Source: Nocardia vaccinii NBRC 15922
GTDB taxonomy: Bacteria > Actinomycetota > Actinomycetes > Mycobacteriales > Mycobacteriaceae
DNA length: 64,000 bases
Assembly (NCBI RefSeq): GCF_001613305.1
Contig: NZ_BDCC01000017.1
Coordinates: forward strand, 62,001-126,000
Reading direction: 5' to 3'
Under the pieces are notes generated by a model. The model ran no database searches and had not been told where the DNA came from. It was given only the letters and a program-made list of their open reading frames with translations. How positions within the stretch are numbered: position 1 is the stretch's first letter; every line of letters begins with the position of its first letter. Of the stretch, positions 37,289-48,704 are shown piece after piece. Made by a program: the position numbers and the translations under genes.

Positions 37289-38428
37289 GTGCAGCCGAGC
37301 CTTCTGTCACATATCGCCGCCGCCAACGACCTGACCGGCCGCTGGTGCGAACAGGCGGGAGATAACGACTTCGTCCTGTCGGGCTGCGGAATCTGGCCGC
37401 TGCTGGGCATTCTCGCCGATGCCGCCGACGAGCCCGCGCGTTCCGAACTCGCCGCCGCGACATCGCTCGCGCCCGCCGAGTCACGGGCCGCCGCTCTGGC
37501 CCTGCTCGCCGAACTCACCGATGCGGCCTCGACCGCCGCCGCGCTCGGCGTCTGGGTCCGCCCGGACCTCCCCCTGCACGAGGCGTGGGTGCGCAGCCTG
37601 CCCGCGGGCACCGTCGAGAAACTGACCGGCCGGCCCGCCCTGGACGCCTGGGCCGACGAGCACACTCGCGGGCTCATCGATCGCTTCCCGCTCGAGGTGC
37701 AGCCCGACACACTGATGATCCTGGCCACCGCGATCGTCGCGAAAACGGCATGGCGCACGCCATTCCACGACGATGTACTCGAACCCGCGTCGGGCCCGTG
37801 GGCGGGCCACCGCGGGCCGGGACTGTCCCGCAATTCCGAAACCCGCACCGACGCCGCCCTTCTCGCCGCACCCGCACCGGTAACCCGGGTTGTCGTGCGC
37901 GGCACCGGCGACCTGGACGTTCATCTTCTCCTCGGCGATGCCTGCCCCGCGGAGGTGCTGCGGGCCGGACTCGGCGTCCTCGACGGCTCGATCGAGGCGC
38001 ACACCGCCCTGCGGGTCGGTGACAGCGGACCCGGGCTGACCGTTCGCCAGACCCGCGCGACGGCCGATACGCTACGAATCCAATTGCCGCCGTTCGAGAT
38101 CCACTCCTCCCACGATCTGCTCGAACACCGCGATCTGTTCGGCCTACGCACCGCGACCGATCCCCGCACCGGCCACTTCCCGGCGCTGTCGGATACTCCG
38201 CTACGCATCGACGGCGCCGCCCAGAACACCCGTGCCCGATTCACCCGGGAGGGCTTCGAGGCCGCCGCGGTCACCGCCACCCGGATGGTCCGCGCCGTCG
38301 CCTTCCAGCGGCCCCACAGCACCGTCGAAACGGCCGTCACCTTCGACCGTCCCTTCGGATTCCTCGCCGTCCACCGCCCCACCGGCCTGGTCGTGGTCGC
38401 AGGCTGGGTCGCCCGACCTGCGATATAG
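37289..38428 (+). CDS. Serpin-family protein
   Basis: A 379-residue serpin fold protein without a signal peptide. Recognisable parts: helix A/B region (SHIAAANDLTGRW ... VLSGCGIWPLLGILADAA), ILATAIVAKTAWRTPF (strand 3A/breach region), and the C-terminal block REGFEAAAVTATRM (reactive-loop hinge) followed by the serpin signature TFDRPFGFLAVHRPTGLVVVAGWV. Serpins inhibit serine or cysteine proteases by loop insertion; the hinge Ala run suggests that insertion is possible, but whether it inhibits is unknown. The GTG at 37289 is 7 nt after TACGCT, so leaderless; a longer ATG start at 37256 is less likely. Confidence 0.83.
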   Translation: MQPSLLSHIAAANDLTGRWCEQAGDNDFVLSGCGIWPLLGILADAADEPARSELAAATSLAPAESRAAALALLAELTDAASTAAALGVWVRPDLPLHEAWVRSLPAGTVEKLTGRPALDAWADEHTRGLIDRFPLEVQPDTLMILATAIVAKTAWRTPFHDDVLEPASGPWAGHRGPGLSRNSETRTDAALLAAPAPVTRVVVRGTGDLDVHLLLGDACPAEVLRAGLGVLDGSIEAHTALRVGDSGPGLTVRQTRATADTLRIQLPPFEIHSSHDLLEHRDLFGLRTATDPRTGHFPALSDTPLRIDGAAQNTRARFTREGFEAAAVTATRMVRAVAFQRPHSTVETAVTFDRPFGFLAVHRPTGLVVVAGWVARPAI

Positions 38429-38558
38429 GCGCACAGGATTCCACCGCCGACCGGTCCGACGGGTGCTACGGGTTCCCGTATTCGTCCCGCGCCGTCAGCG
38501 GTTGCCATCGCCTGGACGTCCGCTCAGGTCCGGCCGGAACGTGTCGGCGGGCTCTGGG

Positions 38559-39827
38559 ATGATGGCTGCGATGCCCGAACAGACCGAAGTCGACCAGCGG
38601 ACCACCACCCCGCGAAAACCGTCGATATCCGCGAGACTGCGCCGAGTAGCTCTGCTGGATTGGATTCGGATCACGCTGCTCATCGTCGGATTGCTCTGTG
38701 TGGCAACCGGATTGCTGCCGCGCGCCGAGGCCGCGAGCAATATGCGCCGGATCGCGCCGCTGCTGCTGTTCCTGGGCAGTGTGATCATCCTGGCTCAGTT
38801 GGCCCGGCGGGCGCGGGTGTTCGATGTGATCGCGCATCGGGTCGCGATACTCGGGGCAGGAAATTACGCCGCTCTGTTCGTGCTGTGCGTGCTGTTCGCC
38901 ATGGCGACCACCACGTTGCTCAACCTCGACACGACGGCGGTGCTGCTCACTCCGGTGATGCTCGCGCTGGCCCGGCCCGCCCGCATCGCGCCGTTGCCAC
39001 TGGCCATGACCACGCTCTGGCTGGCCAACACCGCGAGCCTGCTGTTGCCGGTCTCGAATCTGACCAACCTGCTCGCGGCGAACCGGGTCGGGCTCGACGG
39101 CGTCGGATTCGCCGCACGCATGTGGGCGCCGCAACTGGCCTCGATGCTGATGACGATGCTCGCGCTGTGGATCTGGTACTGGCGGCGGGGCCGTCGGGGG
39201 GCCGATCGCTACACTCCCCCGCAACCAGTGCGTGCGGCAGATGCCCGTGAACGCGTCCTGATGGGCGTCACCGCGAGCGCATGTCTGCTGTTCGTGGTCG
39301 CCATCCCGCTCGTCGGCGACAGCATCGGCCTGGCCGCGGCCGCGGCGGCACTGCTCGCGATCGCGGCGTTCGCCATCCTGGATCGTCGCGTGCTGCGCTG
39401 GTCACTGATCCCCTGGCAGCTGTTGATCTTCGTCGTCGGATTGTTCCTGGTGGTGCCCACGCTGAGCCGATTCGGACTCTCCACGCTGATGCACACCCTG
39501 ATCGGCGACGATCCCGGCGTCTCGGGGGCCCTGCGCGCCGCGGCCGCCGGAACCGGGCTGTCCAATCTCGCCAACAACCTGCCCGCGTACACCGCGGGCG
39601 AAGCGGTGATACCTCCCGGCAATCGAAATCAGTTGCTGGCCTTGCTGATCGGCACGAATATCGGATCGGTGGTCACGCCGTGGGCGTCCCTGGCCACCCT
39701 GCTGTGCCTGGAATTCTGCCGCGTTCATGGCGTGCGCGTGCCGATGCGCCGATTCCTGGCCACCGGGCTCGCACTGGCCGTCACCGCGACCGTCGCCGCC
39801 GTGGGCGCACTGCTGATCACCGGTTGA
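38559..39827 (+). CDS. SLC13/ArsB-type membrane permease
   Basis: A 422-residue polytopic membrane protein with about eleven hydrophobic helices. Conserved segments of the ion-transporter superfamily: NLDTTAVLLTPVMLALAR, ANTASLLLPVSNLTNLLAANR and near the C-terminus GLSNLANNLPAYTA and GTNIGSVVTPWASLATLL, two pseudo-symmetric halves. Related to ArsB/NhaD/SLC13 carriers; the substrate could be an anion, dicarboxylate or arsenite. No ars genes are nearby. Several in-frame ATGs (38559, 38562, 38571) without a clear ribosome site. Upstream serpin is on the same strand, 130 bp away. Confidence 0.8.
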   Translation: MMAAMPEQTEVDQRTTTPRKPSISARLRRVALLDWIRITLLIVGLLCVATGLLPRAEAASNMRRIAPLLLFLGSVIILAQLARRARVFDVIAHRVAILGAGNYAALFVLCVLFAMATTTLLNLDTTAVLLTPVMLALARPARIAPLPLAMTTLWLANTASLLLPVSNLTNLLAANRVGLDGVGFAARMWAPQLASMLMTMLALWIWYWRRGRRGADRYTPPQPVRAADARERVLMGVTASACLLFVVAIPLVGDSIGLAAAAAALLAIAAFAILDRRVLRWSLIPWQLLIFVVGLFLVVPTLSRFGLSTLMHTLIGDDPGVSGALRAAAAGTGLSNLANNLPAYTAGEAVIPPGNRNQLLALLIGTNIGSVVTPWASLATLLCLEFCRVHGVRVPMRRFLATGLALAVTATVAAVGALLITG

Positions 39828-39917
39828 TCGGCGCAGGTAAATCTCCTGGCCGGATGTTTGAGGCCGATGGCATGCTGGTAACCCGAGTTGATGTCCACGA
39901 TTCATCTGGGGGTTGCG

Positions 39918-40127
39918 TTGAAAAAAATCGTTCCCGTGATCGGCCTGGCATTCTGCTGTGCCCTGGGCCTTGCGGCACCGGCGGCGAGCGCCGATGCCTG
40001 GACCGACGGCCAGGTCCAATGGGCGAACTGCAAACAAGCCGGACACTCGGACGAGTACTGCCGCGCCCTGCTGAACGGCAAGCCGCTGCCCGCACCCGCG
40101 CCGGCGCCAAGCGGTTCGGCCGGATAA
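39918..40127 (+). CDS. Small secreted protein
   Basis: A short exported protein, 69 aa from the TTG at 39918 (KKIVPVIGLAFCCALGLAAPAASADAW: Lys-Lys, hydrophobic core, AxA cleavage site before DAW). The mature part is about 40 residues with two cysteines (QWANCKQAG, EYCRAL) that may form a disulfide, and a Pro/Ala tail PAPAPAPSGSAG. GGGGG lies 6 nt before the TTG; an ATG at 39891 would add nine residues. Family not recognised; similar small DUF732-like secreted proteins are common in mycobacteria. Confidence 0.62.
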   Translation: MKKIVPVIGLAFCCALGLAAPAASADAWTDGQVQWANCKQAGHSDEYCRALLNGKPLPAPAPAPSGSAG

Positions 40128-40178
40128 CGGCCGGTCCCCGAGCGGGATCGACATCCCCCGCACCGGTCCGGGGGCCGC

Positions 40179-40754
40179 TCACCGCGTGGCGAGCACCGAG
40201 GCCACGAGTTCCCGCATACTCTGCCGAATCCGTTCTCGCCCCACCGTCTGCACCGCGCGGACGACGATCTCACTGCCCAGCGGCGCCATCAGCAGCGCCG
40301 CCATGGCCTGAGCGTCCAGCTCGGGCCGTGCCTCCCGCAACAGTCCGGTGATGTGCGCCGCCCAGAAGGCGTGCAGGTTCTCTCGTTCGGGATGCTCGGG
40401 CAACGTCTGATATGCGACGGCCAGGTCGAGGTTGTCCAACGCCAGTTCGGTCATCGCATCGAAATACGCCACGAGCCGCTCCGCGGCGGGCGCACCCGGC
40501 CCGAGCGGCGGCGGCCCGTGCACGACCGCCGCGCGCAGTGCGAACGCGCGCTCTCCGACCAATTCTTGCAGCAGGCCCGCACGTGAGCCGAAGCGGTGGA
40601 AGATGGTTCCCTTACCCACTCCGGCGGCGGCCGCCACGCGCTCCATCGTGACTCCGGCCGCACCGTGCTCCGCGAACAACGCCGCCGTCGCATCGAGGAT
40701 GGCGCGTCGATTGCGCGCGGCATCGGCGCGTTCCTTGCGAGGTTCGTCGGCCAT
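40179..40754 (-). CDS. TetR-family regulator, divergent from quinone oxidoreductase
   Basis: A 191-residue TetR regulator: charged N-terminus (MADEPRKERADAARNRRAIL), helix-turn-helix VTMERVAAAAGVGKGTIFHRFGSRAGL, C-terminal helical domain. The ATG at 40754 with AAGGGA upstream is preferred to the longer frame from 40823, which would run through the operators. It diverges from an MDR-type reductase with two near-identical 19-bp motifs between them. Confidence 0.85.
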   Translation of the reverse strand: MADEPRKERADAARNRRAILDATAALFAEHGAAGVTMERVAAAAGVGKGTIFHRFGSRAGLLQELVGERAFALRAAVVHGPPPLGPGAPAAERLVAYFDAMTELALDNLDLAVAYQTLPEHPERENLHAFWAAHITGLLREARPELDAQAMAALLMAPLGSEIVVRAVQTVGRERIRQSMRELVASVLATR

Positions 40755-40770
40755 GCCGTCCCTTCGTTGA

Positions 40771-40822
40771 CAACTTGACCGGCGGTCCATATCGTCGACA
40801 CTGCAACTTGACCGCCAGTCCA
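40771..40822. promoter_or_regulatory. Paired TetR operator, 19-bp direct repeats
   Basis: CAACTTGACCGGCGGTCCA (40771-40789) and CAACTTGACCGCCAGTCCA (40804-40822), two mismatches, exactly 33 bp apart (three helical turns), between the divergent TetR (start 40754) and reductase (start 40837). The first contains a GACCG-G-CGGTC palindrome. Confidence 0.7.
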
Positions 40823-40836
40823 CTTATGGAGTTTCG

Positions 40837-41817
40837 ATGCAGGCCATCGTAATGACCGCCGCCGGCGAGCCCGAGGTACTCCTCGCCCGCGAACTACCCG
40901 ATCCGCACCCAGGCCCCGGCCAGATCCTCGTGCGGCCCACCGCGATTCCGGTCCTCTACCCCGAAATCGCGCTGCGCCGAGGTCTTTTCCCGATGGCCGC
41001 CGAACTTCCCGCGATATTCGGATTCCAGGCGGCCGGATCGGTCACCGAAATCGGCGCCGGTGTGGATTCCGCCCTGCTCGGCGCACGAGTCGTCGCGGCC
41101 ACCACGGGGTCGGGAGCTTACGCGGAAAGGGTCTGCGTCCCAGTGGAATCCGCGACCTTTATCCCGGCGGGGCTGCCCACCGAGCAGGCGGCCGCCGTAC
41201 TGATGGGCGGATCGGTCGCGCTGGCCCTGCTGCGGCGGGCCGCACTCACCGGAGCCGAAACGATCCTGGTCCAGGCCGCGGCCACCGGAGTCGGGGGCTA
41301 CCTCACGCAGTTGGCGAAGGAATACGGCGCGAAGCGCATCATCGCCACCGCCGGCGGGGAGAAAACCGATCGCGCCCGCGCGCTCGGTGCCGACGAGGTC
41401 GTCGACCATCGCGACCCACAATGGATTGCGCGACTGCGCGATATCCTCGGAGACAACACGATCGATGTCGCCTTCGAGGCGATCGGCGGGCAGTCCGCCG
41501 CCGATCTCCTGGATCTGATGACCCCGCTGCGCGGCCGGATGCTCGGCTACGGCTCCCTGTCGGGACTACCCGCACCCATCACCGCCACGGACCTGCTCGC
41601 CCGCGGTCTCACGTATACCGGCTGCGCGGGCCCGGCCTGGCTGCAACTGGTGGCCGCCACTCGCGCGGAGGCGCTCGACCGCACCGCCGCGGGCGGACTC
41701 GAGCCACTGATCGACCGGACGCTGCCGCTGGATCGAGCAGCATACGCACATCGGCTGGTCCAAGACCGGCAAACCACCGGAACGATCATCCTGCAACCGA
41801 ACCACGCTCCCGCATAA
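40837..41817 (+). CDS. MDR-type NADPH:quinone oxidoreductase
   Basis: A 326-residue medium-chain reductase of the quinone reductase/enoyl reductase group without zinc ligands. N-terminal GroES-like domain (MQAIVMTAAGEPEVL ... GFQAAGSVTEIG); Rossmann NADPH site VQAAATGVGGYLTQLAKEYGAKR; ADEVVDHRD follows. Reduces quinones or other activated C=C/C=O compounds. ATG with GGAG six nt upstream. Probably repressed by the divergent TetR and induced by an electrophile or quinone. Confidence 0.87.
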   Translation: MQAIVMTAAGEPEVLLARELPDPHPGPGQILVRPTAIPVLYPEIALRRGLFPMAAELPAIFGFQAAGSVTEIGAGVDSALLGARVVAATTGSGAYAERVCVPVESATFIPAGLPTEQAAAVLMGGSVALALLRRAALTGAETILVQAAATGVGGYLTQLAKEYGAKRIIATAGGEKTDRARALGADEVVDHRDPQWIARLRDILGDNTIDVAFEAIGGQSAADLLDLMTPLRGRMLGYGSLSGLPAPITATDLLARGLTYTGCAGPAWLQLVAATRAEALDRTAAGGLEPLIDRTLPLDRAAYAHRLVQDRQTTGTIILQPNHAPA

Positions 41818-41820
41818 CGT

Positions 41821-41859
41821 ATCGGGCCGAAGCCCCGACCCAGCGGGATTCGGCCCGAT
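41821..41859. terminator. Hairpin terminator between reductase and nusB
   Basis: ATCGGGCCGAA (41821-41831) pairs with TTCGGCCCGAT (41849-41859), an 11-bp stem with a 17-nt loop, between convergent stops at 41817 and 41890. Probably works in both directions. Confidence 0.7.
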
Positions 41860-41889
41860 CACGGAACGACGCCGCGCGCCCAGGAAGAG

Positions 41890-42402
41890 CTACCCCTCGG
41901 ACCCCGAAACCGGGGTGCTGCGAGTGGCCGCCGCTGCCGCGCGGACCTGGGGGGCCACCCGAACCACCTGCCCCAGTACGCCGTTTATGAAGCTCGGCGA
42001 ATCGTCGGTGGACAACTCCTTGGCCAGCTCCACCGCCTCGTCCACGGCCACGACCGGGGGAACGTCGTTGGCGTGGAACAACTCCCACACCGCGACCCGC
42101 AGGATGGCGCGATCCACGGCGGGCAGCCGCGAGAGCGTCCAGTCCTGCAGGTACGACTCGATGGTGCCGTCCACCCGGTCCAGATCGTCGGCCACGCCCT
42201 CGACCAGCGTGCTGGTGTAGGGGTTCACCGGTGCGACCGAATCGTCACCGGTGGACAACTGCACCCGCTCGGTGATCAGCTCGGTCACATCGATGTCGCG
42301 CGCCTCGGCCTCGAACAACAGGTCCACCGCGCGCCGACGTGCCTTGTGCCGGGCGCCGAGCTTCTTGTACTGGGACTTCTTGTCCCCGGGCTGATCGGCC
42401 AC
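41890..42402 (-). CDS. nusB: Transcription antitermination factor NusB
   Basis: All-helical RNA-binding protein of the NusB/NusE antitermination complex on rRNA operons. 170 aa; typical [39 protein letters not shown] and [25 protein letters not shown] start, 22 bp after efp. The efp-nusB order is conserved in actinobacteria. Confidence 0.95.
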   Translation of the reverse strand: MADQPGDKKSQYKKLGARHKARRRAVDLLFEAEARDIDVTELITERVQLSTGDDSVAPVNPYTSTLVEGVADDLDRVDGTIESYLQDWTLSRLPAVDRAILRVAVWELFHANDVPPVVAVDEAVELAKELSTDDSPSFINGVLGQVVRVAPQVRAAAAATRSTPVSGSEG

Positions 42403-42424
42403 AGTCGCTGGCTTCTTCCTCGAA

Positions 42425-42988
42425 TCAGGAGTTCACGCGGCTGATGTAGGAACCGTCGCGAGTATCGATGCGCAGCTTGTCACCCTGGTTGATGAACAGC
42501 GGCACCTGCACCTCGGCGCCGGTCTCCACGGTGGCGGGCTTGGTGCCCGCGCTGGAACGGTCGCCCTGCAGGCCCGGCTCGGTGTGGGTCACCACCACAT
42601 CGATGGCGACCGGGAGCTCGACGTACAGCGCCTCCCCCTCGTGCATCGCGACCTGGACGCTCATGTTCTCCAGCAGGAAGCCCGCGGACTTGCCCAGCAC
42701 GGCTTCGCCCAGGTTGATCTGGTCGAAGGTGTCGCCGTCCATGAAGATGTAGTCCGACCCGTCGTGGTACAGATAGGTCATATCGCGCCGGTCGACCGTG
42801 GCGGTCTCGACCTTCACTCCGGCGTTGAACGTCTTGTCGACCACCTTGCCGGACAGCACGTTCTTCAGCTTGGTGCGCACGAACGCGGGCCCCTTGCCCG
42901 GCTTGACGTGCTGGAACTCGACGATCTGCTGGAGCTGATTGTCGATCTTCAGCACGAGGCCGTTCTTGAAGTCGCTGGTGTCCGCCAC
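42425..42988 (-). CDS. efp: Elongation factor P
   Basis: Relieves ribosome stalling at polyproline. 187 aa, three beta-barrel domains. Starts [17 protein letters not shown]; tip loop [15 protein letters not shown] with Lys at the apex; C-terminal OB domain with [28 protein letters not shown] at 42988 with GAGGA just upstream; the long upstream frame is antisense-like. Follows pepQ by 32 bp. Notable here because several proteins in the window are rich in proline runs. Confidence 0.96.
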   Translation of the reverse strand: MADTSDFKNGLVLKIDNQLQQIVEFQHVKPGKGPAFVRTKLKNVLSGKVVDKTFNAGVKVETATVDRRDMTYLYHDGSDYIFMDGDTFDQINLGEAVLGKSAGFLLENMSVQVAMHEGEALYVELPVAIDVVVTHTEPGLQGDRSSAGTKPATVETGAEVQVPLFINQGDKLRIDTRDGSYISRVNS

Positions 42989-43020
42989 TGTCCTCGGATC
43001 TCCTGTTCTCGGGCCGCGCG

Positions 43021-44142
43021 TCAATCGACGACGGTCAGGTCTTTGCTGGTGAGCGTGAGCAGCTCGGGACCCCCCTCGCGTACCACGAGGGTATCCTCGA
43101 TCCGGACACCGCCGCGGCCCGGGAAGTACACACCTGGTTCGACGGTCACCGCCACGCCATCGAGCAGTGTACCCGTGCCCGTTTTCGCCAGACCGGGCGC
43201 TTCGTGGATCTGCAGACCGACACCGTGCCCGAGCCCGTGTACGAACAGCTCGCCGTGCCCGGCCGCCTCGATCACGCCACGCGCGGCCGCGTCCACCTCG
43301 GCGCATCCCACCCCCGGCTTCAATGCCTTTCGCCCGGCCCGCTGCGATTCCCGGACCAGGCCGTAAACCTCGCGCTGCCAGTCGTCGGGCTCGCCGAGGA
43401 CCAGGGTGCGGGTCATATCCGAGTGATAGCCGTCGACGACCGCGCCGAAGTCGAGTTTCACGAAGTCGCCCGCGGCCAGCACCGCATCGGTGGGACGGTG
43501 ATGCGGCACAGCCGAATTCGCGCCAGCGGCGACGATGGTCTCGAACGCCACCGCCCGGGCGCCGTGTTCGAACATCAGCCACTCCAGGTCCCGCGCCACC
43601 TGTCGTTCGGTGCGACCGGGCCGGATACCGCCACGCTCGAGCAGCGCGGCCAGCGCCGCGTCGGCCGCCGCGCAGGCCGCGCGCAGCCGATCCACCTCGT
43701 AGTCGTCCTTGACCATGCGCAGCTGTTCCACCAGGCCGGGCACCGCGACCAGTTCCAGGCCGGTGGCCTGTTCGACGAAGCCGCGGTGCTGATCGACCGT
43801 GACGACATGGCTCTCGAATCCGACGCGCCCGGTCTGCCATTCCCCGGCCAACTCCACGATTCGCCGCGCGCTGGCCCGCGCGATCTCCGCGCGCAGATCC
43901 GGCACCTGCTCACCCACCTGGGTGATGTACCGGCCGTCGGTGCAGATCACGGTCCGCGCCTCGGCGGTATCCCAGGCATACACCAGCAGAGCGGCATTGG
44001 ATCCGGTGAATCCGGTCAGATACCGGATGTTCACCAGGTCCGTCACCAGCAGGGCATCGACCCCGTTCTCCACCAGTAGGTCCCGCAGCGCGGCCCGGCG
44101 GGCCCCGTGGTCGGGGCGCCGGGCACCGTGATCAGCAGACAT
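43021..44142 (-). CDS. pepQ: Xaa-Pro aminopeptidase/dipeptidase (M24B)
   Basis: Cytoplasmic metallopeptidase cleaving peptide bonds next to proline. 373 aa. Creatinase-like N-terminal domain ([17 protein letters not shown]), then the pita-bread domain with metal ligands in [45 protein letters not shown] and [10 protein letters not shown]. The ATG at 44142 lies 7 nt after TAGCGT (44150-44155, minus strand), so leaderless; an ATG at 44175 would lengthen it. Forms pepQ-efp-nusB. Confidence 0.93.
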   Translation of the reverse strand: MSADHGARRPDHGARRAALRDLLVENGVDALLVTDLVNIRYLTGFTGSNAALLVYAWDTAEARTVICTDGRYITQVGEQVPDLRAEIARASARRIVELAGEWQTGRVGFESHVVTVDQHRGFVEQATGLELVAVPGLVEQLRMVKDDYEVDRLRAACAAADAALAALLERGGIRPGRTERQVARDLEWLMFEHGARAVAFETIVAAGANSAVPHHRPTDAVLAAGDFVKLDFGAVVDGYHSDMTRTLVLGEPDDWQREVYGLVRESQRAGRKALKPGVGCAEVDAAARGVIEAAGHGELFVHGLGHGVGLQIHEAPGLAKTGTGTLLDGVAVTVEPGVYFPGRGGVRIEDTLVVREGGPELLTLTSKDLTVVD

Positions 44143-44277
44143 GGGTTCAACGCTACCGCTGTCCGCGCGGAACATCCTCCTGTCGTATCCCCATACTGCT
44201 GCACAGCCCCGCCGGATCGGCTTCCCGCTCGGCGTACTGGGCGAACATCTCCCCCGGGGCGGATTATGAAGCGTTTG

Positions 44278-44304
44278 TTATTCACAATTTCGGAGTTGTC
44301 CACA
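44278..44304 (+). promoter_or_regulatory. Two DnaA-box-like 9-mers
   Basis: TTATTCACA (44278-44286) and TTGTCCACA (44296-44304), same orientation, 18 bp apart. The second equals the high-GC actinobacterial DnaA box; the first differs from TTATCCACA by one base. They lie in an AT-rich pocket of the divergent pepQ / A24 peptidase region. Possibly DnaA control, possibly chance. Confidence 0.35.
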
Positions 44305-44354
44305 TTTCCTGGTCGAGGCCGTCACGACCCCTTCGGCGCGGGCACGATGAGCTC

Positions 44355-44810
44355 ATGTCCCTCACCACCGTCGCCGCATTTCTCGCACTCACGGGCTGGT
44401 GCGTTCTGCTGAGCGTCATCGATCTGCGTGAACGCCGCCTGCCCAATGCGCTCACCGCAGCGGGTGCGGTAACCGTACTGGGTGTCGCGGCGGCCACCGG
44501 GCACGGCGCTGCCGCGGTATTCGGCGCACTCCTGCTCGCGGTGCCTTATCTGGTGATTCACCTTGCGTTTCCGGCCGCGTTCGGGGCGGGTGATGTGAAA
44601 TTGGCACTCGGACTCGGTGCGGCTGCCGCCTGCGGCGGCGCGCAGGTATGGGTGTGGGCAGCGCTCACCGCCCCCGTACTCACTGCGCTGGCCGGCATGG
44701 CCGTGCGAGCGCGTGGCCACCCGGCCCGCCCCGCGCACGCGGATCCGGCGCTACCGCACGGACCGGCCATGTGCCTGGCGACGCTCACCGCCCTGCTGCT
44801 GGCTCGCTGA
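44355..44810 (+). CDS. A24-family prepilin peptidase-like membrane protease (short form)
   Basis: A 151-residue polytopic membrane protein with the two catalytic aspartates of the A24 family: Asp in LLSVIDLRERRLPN and Asp in FGAGDVKLALGLG. The N-terminal cysteine methyltransferase domain of full PilD is absent. In mycobacteria the same short A24 gene lies next to aroC and aroE. It may process pre-pilins of Flp/Tad pili encoded elsewhere. ATG start; upstream region AT-rich. Confidence 0.85.
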   Translation: MSLTTVAAFLALTGWCVLLSVIDLRERRLPNALTAAGAVTVLGVAAATGHGAAAVFGALLLAVPYLVIHLAFPAAFGAGDVKLALGLGAAAACGGAQVWVWAALTAPVLTALAGMAVRARGHPARPAHADPALPHGPAMCLATLTALLLAR

Positions 44811-44995
44811 CCCGGTCGCGGTCCGCGTTCACCCGGATCGGCAACGGTTCGCAGCACGATGCCCGCGTAGCTGCGATTTCGCCGCCCGCTCGACGATCCG
44901 TGCGGGCCCGCACCGGACCACGATCGGGCGTACCCTCTCGCACGGCGCCGGGCCAGATGTCCGGGCAGCGGTGTTGACGTGGAAAGATAGGAGAC

Positions 44996-46200
44996 GTGCT
45001 GCGCTGGATAACTGCCGGAGAATCCCATGGTCCCGCCCTCGTCGCGATCCTCGAGGGGATGGTGGCCGGGGTCGAGGTGACCTCTGCCGATATCTCGGGA
45101 CAGTTGGCGCGTCGACGCCTGGGCTACGGCCGCGGTGCCCGGATGAAGTTCGAGGCCGACCAGGTCACCGTCATCGGCGGTGTACGGCACGGGCGCACGA
45201 TGGGCGGCCCGGTGGCGATCGAGATCGCGAACTCGGAGTGGCCCAAGTGGACCGAGGTGATGGCCGCGGATCCGGTCGACGAGGCCGAACTGGCCGAACT
45301 GGCCCGCAATGCGCCACTCACCCGGCCTCGCCCCGGCCACGCGGACTACTCCGGAATGCTCAAATACGGATTCGACGACGCGCGCCCGGTCCTGGAACGG
45401 GCCAGTGCCCGCGAGACCGCCGCCCGCGTCGCCGCGGGCACCGTCGCGCGACAGTTCCTGCGCCAGGCCTTCGGCGTGGAAGTCATCTCCCATGTCGTAT
45501 CCATCGGCACCGCGACCGCGCCCGCCGGTGTCATACCCGCCGCCGCGGATCTGCCCGCCATCGATGACAGCCCGGTCCGCGCGTTCGACAAGAACGCCGA
45601 AGCGGCCATGATCGCGGAGATCGAGGCCGCGAAGAAGGACGGCGACACCCTCGGCGGCGTGGTCGAGGTCGTGGTCGAGGGGCTGCCGGTCGGGCTGGGG
45701 TCGTTCACCAGCGGCGAGAACCGCCTCGACGCGCGCCTCGCGGCCGCCTTGATGGGTATTCAGGCGATCAAGGGCGTCGAGGTCGGCGACGGTTTCGAAA
45801 CCGCGCGTCGCCGAGGCAGCGCCGCACACGACGAGATGCGGCCCGGTCCGGACGGTGTGCTGCGCTCGACGAACCGGGCCGGCGGTCTGGAGGGTGGGAT
45901 GACCAACGGCGAGGCGCTGCGGGTGCGCGCGGCGATGAAGCCGATCTCGACGGTCCCGCGGGCGCTGTCCACGGTCGATATGACCACCGGCGACGAGGCG
46001 GTGGCGATCCATCAGCGCTCGGACGTGTGCGCGGTACCCGCCGCCGGTGTGGTCGCCGAATCCATGGTCGCGCTGGTCGTGGCCCAGGCCGCGCTGGAGA
46101 AGTTCGGCGGCGACTCGCTACCGGAGACCATCGGCAATATCGACGGTTACCTGAAACGGATCAACGCCCGTCCCCATGTGCCATCGGGCCCCGCGGTCTC

Positions 46201-46204
<4 letters not shown>
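44996..46204 (+). CDS. aroC: Chorismate synthase
   Basis: Last step of the shikimate pathway, FMN-dependent. 402 aa. [18 protein letters not shown] at the N-terminus, [31 protein letters not shown] and [11 protein letters not shown] are family signatures. GTG start; AGGAG is close (2 nt). Overlaps aroK by 4 bp (ATGA), then aroB. The order aroC-aroK-aroB is that of mycobacteria, but here it lies on the opposite strand to aroE and pepQ. Confidence 0.96.
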
Positions 46205-48635
<2,431 letters not shown>

Positions 48636-48656
48636 ACGTGCCGCACCGAGACGCGA

Positions 48657-48689
48657 GATGCCGTTCCGGATCGAACCCGGAACGGCATC
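48657..48689. terminator. Strong terminator between aroB and the 4-TM gene
   Basis: GATGCCGTTCCGG (48657-48669) and CCGGAACGGCATC (48677-48689) form a perfect 13-bp stem with a 7-nt loop, followed by a short GT-rich stretch. It lies between convergent stops at 48635 and 48705, and likely serves both. Confidence 0.8.
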
Positions 48690-48704
48690 GTCGTTGTCGA
48701 AGGG

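Noticed and set aside
40130..40178. Possible terminator between the small secreted protein and the TetR gene
   Set aside because: Arms CCGGTCCCCG/CGGGGGCC pair only in part with a long loop; not convincing.
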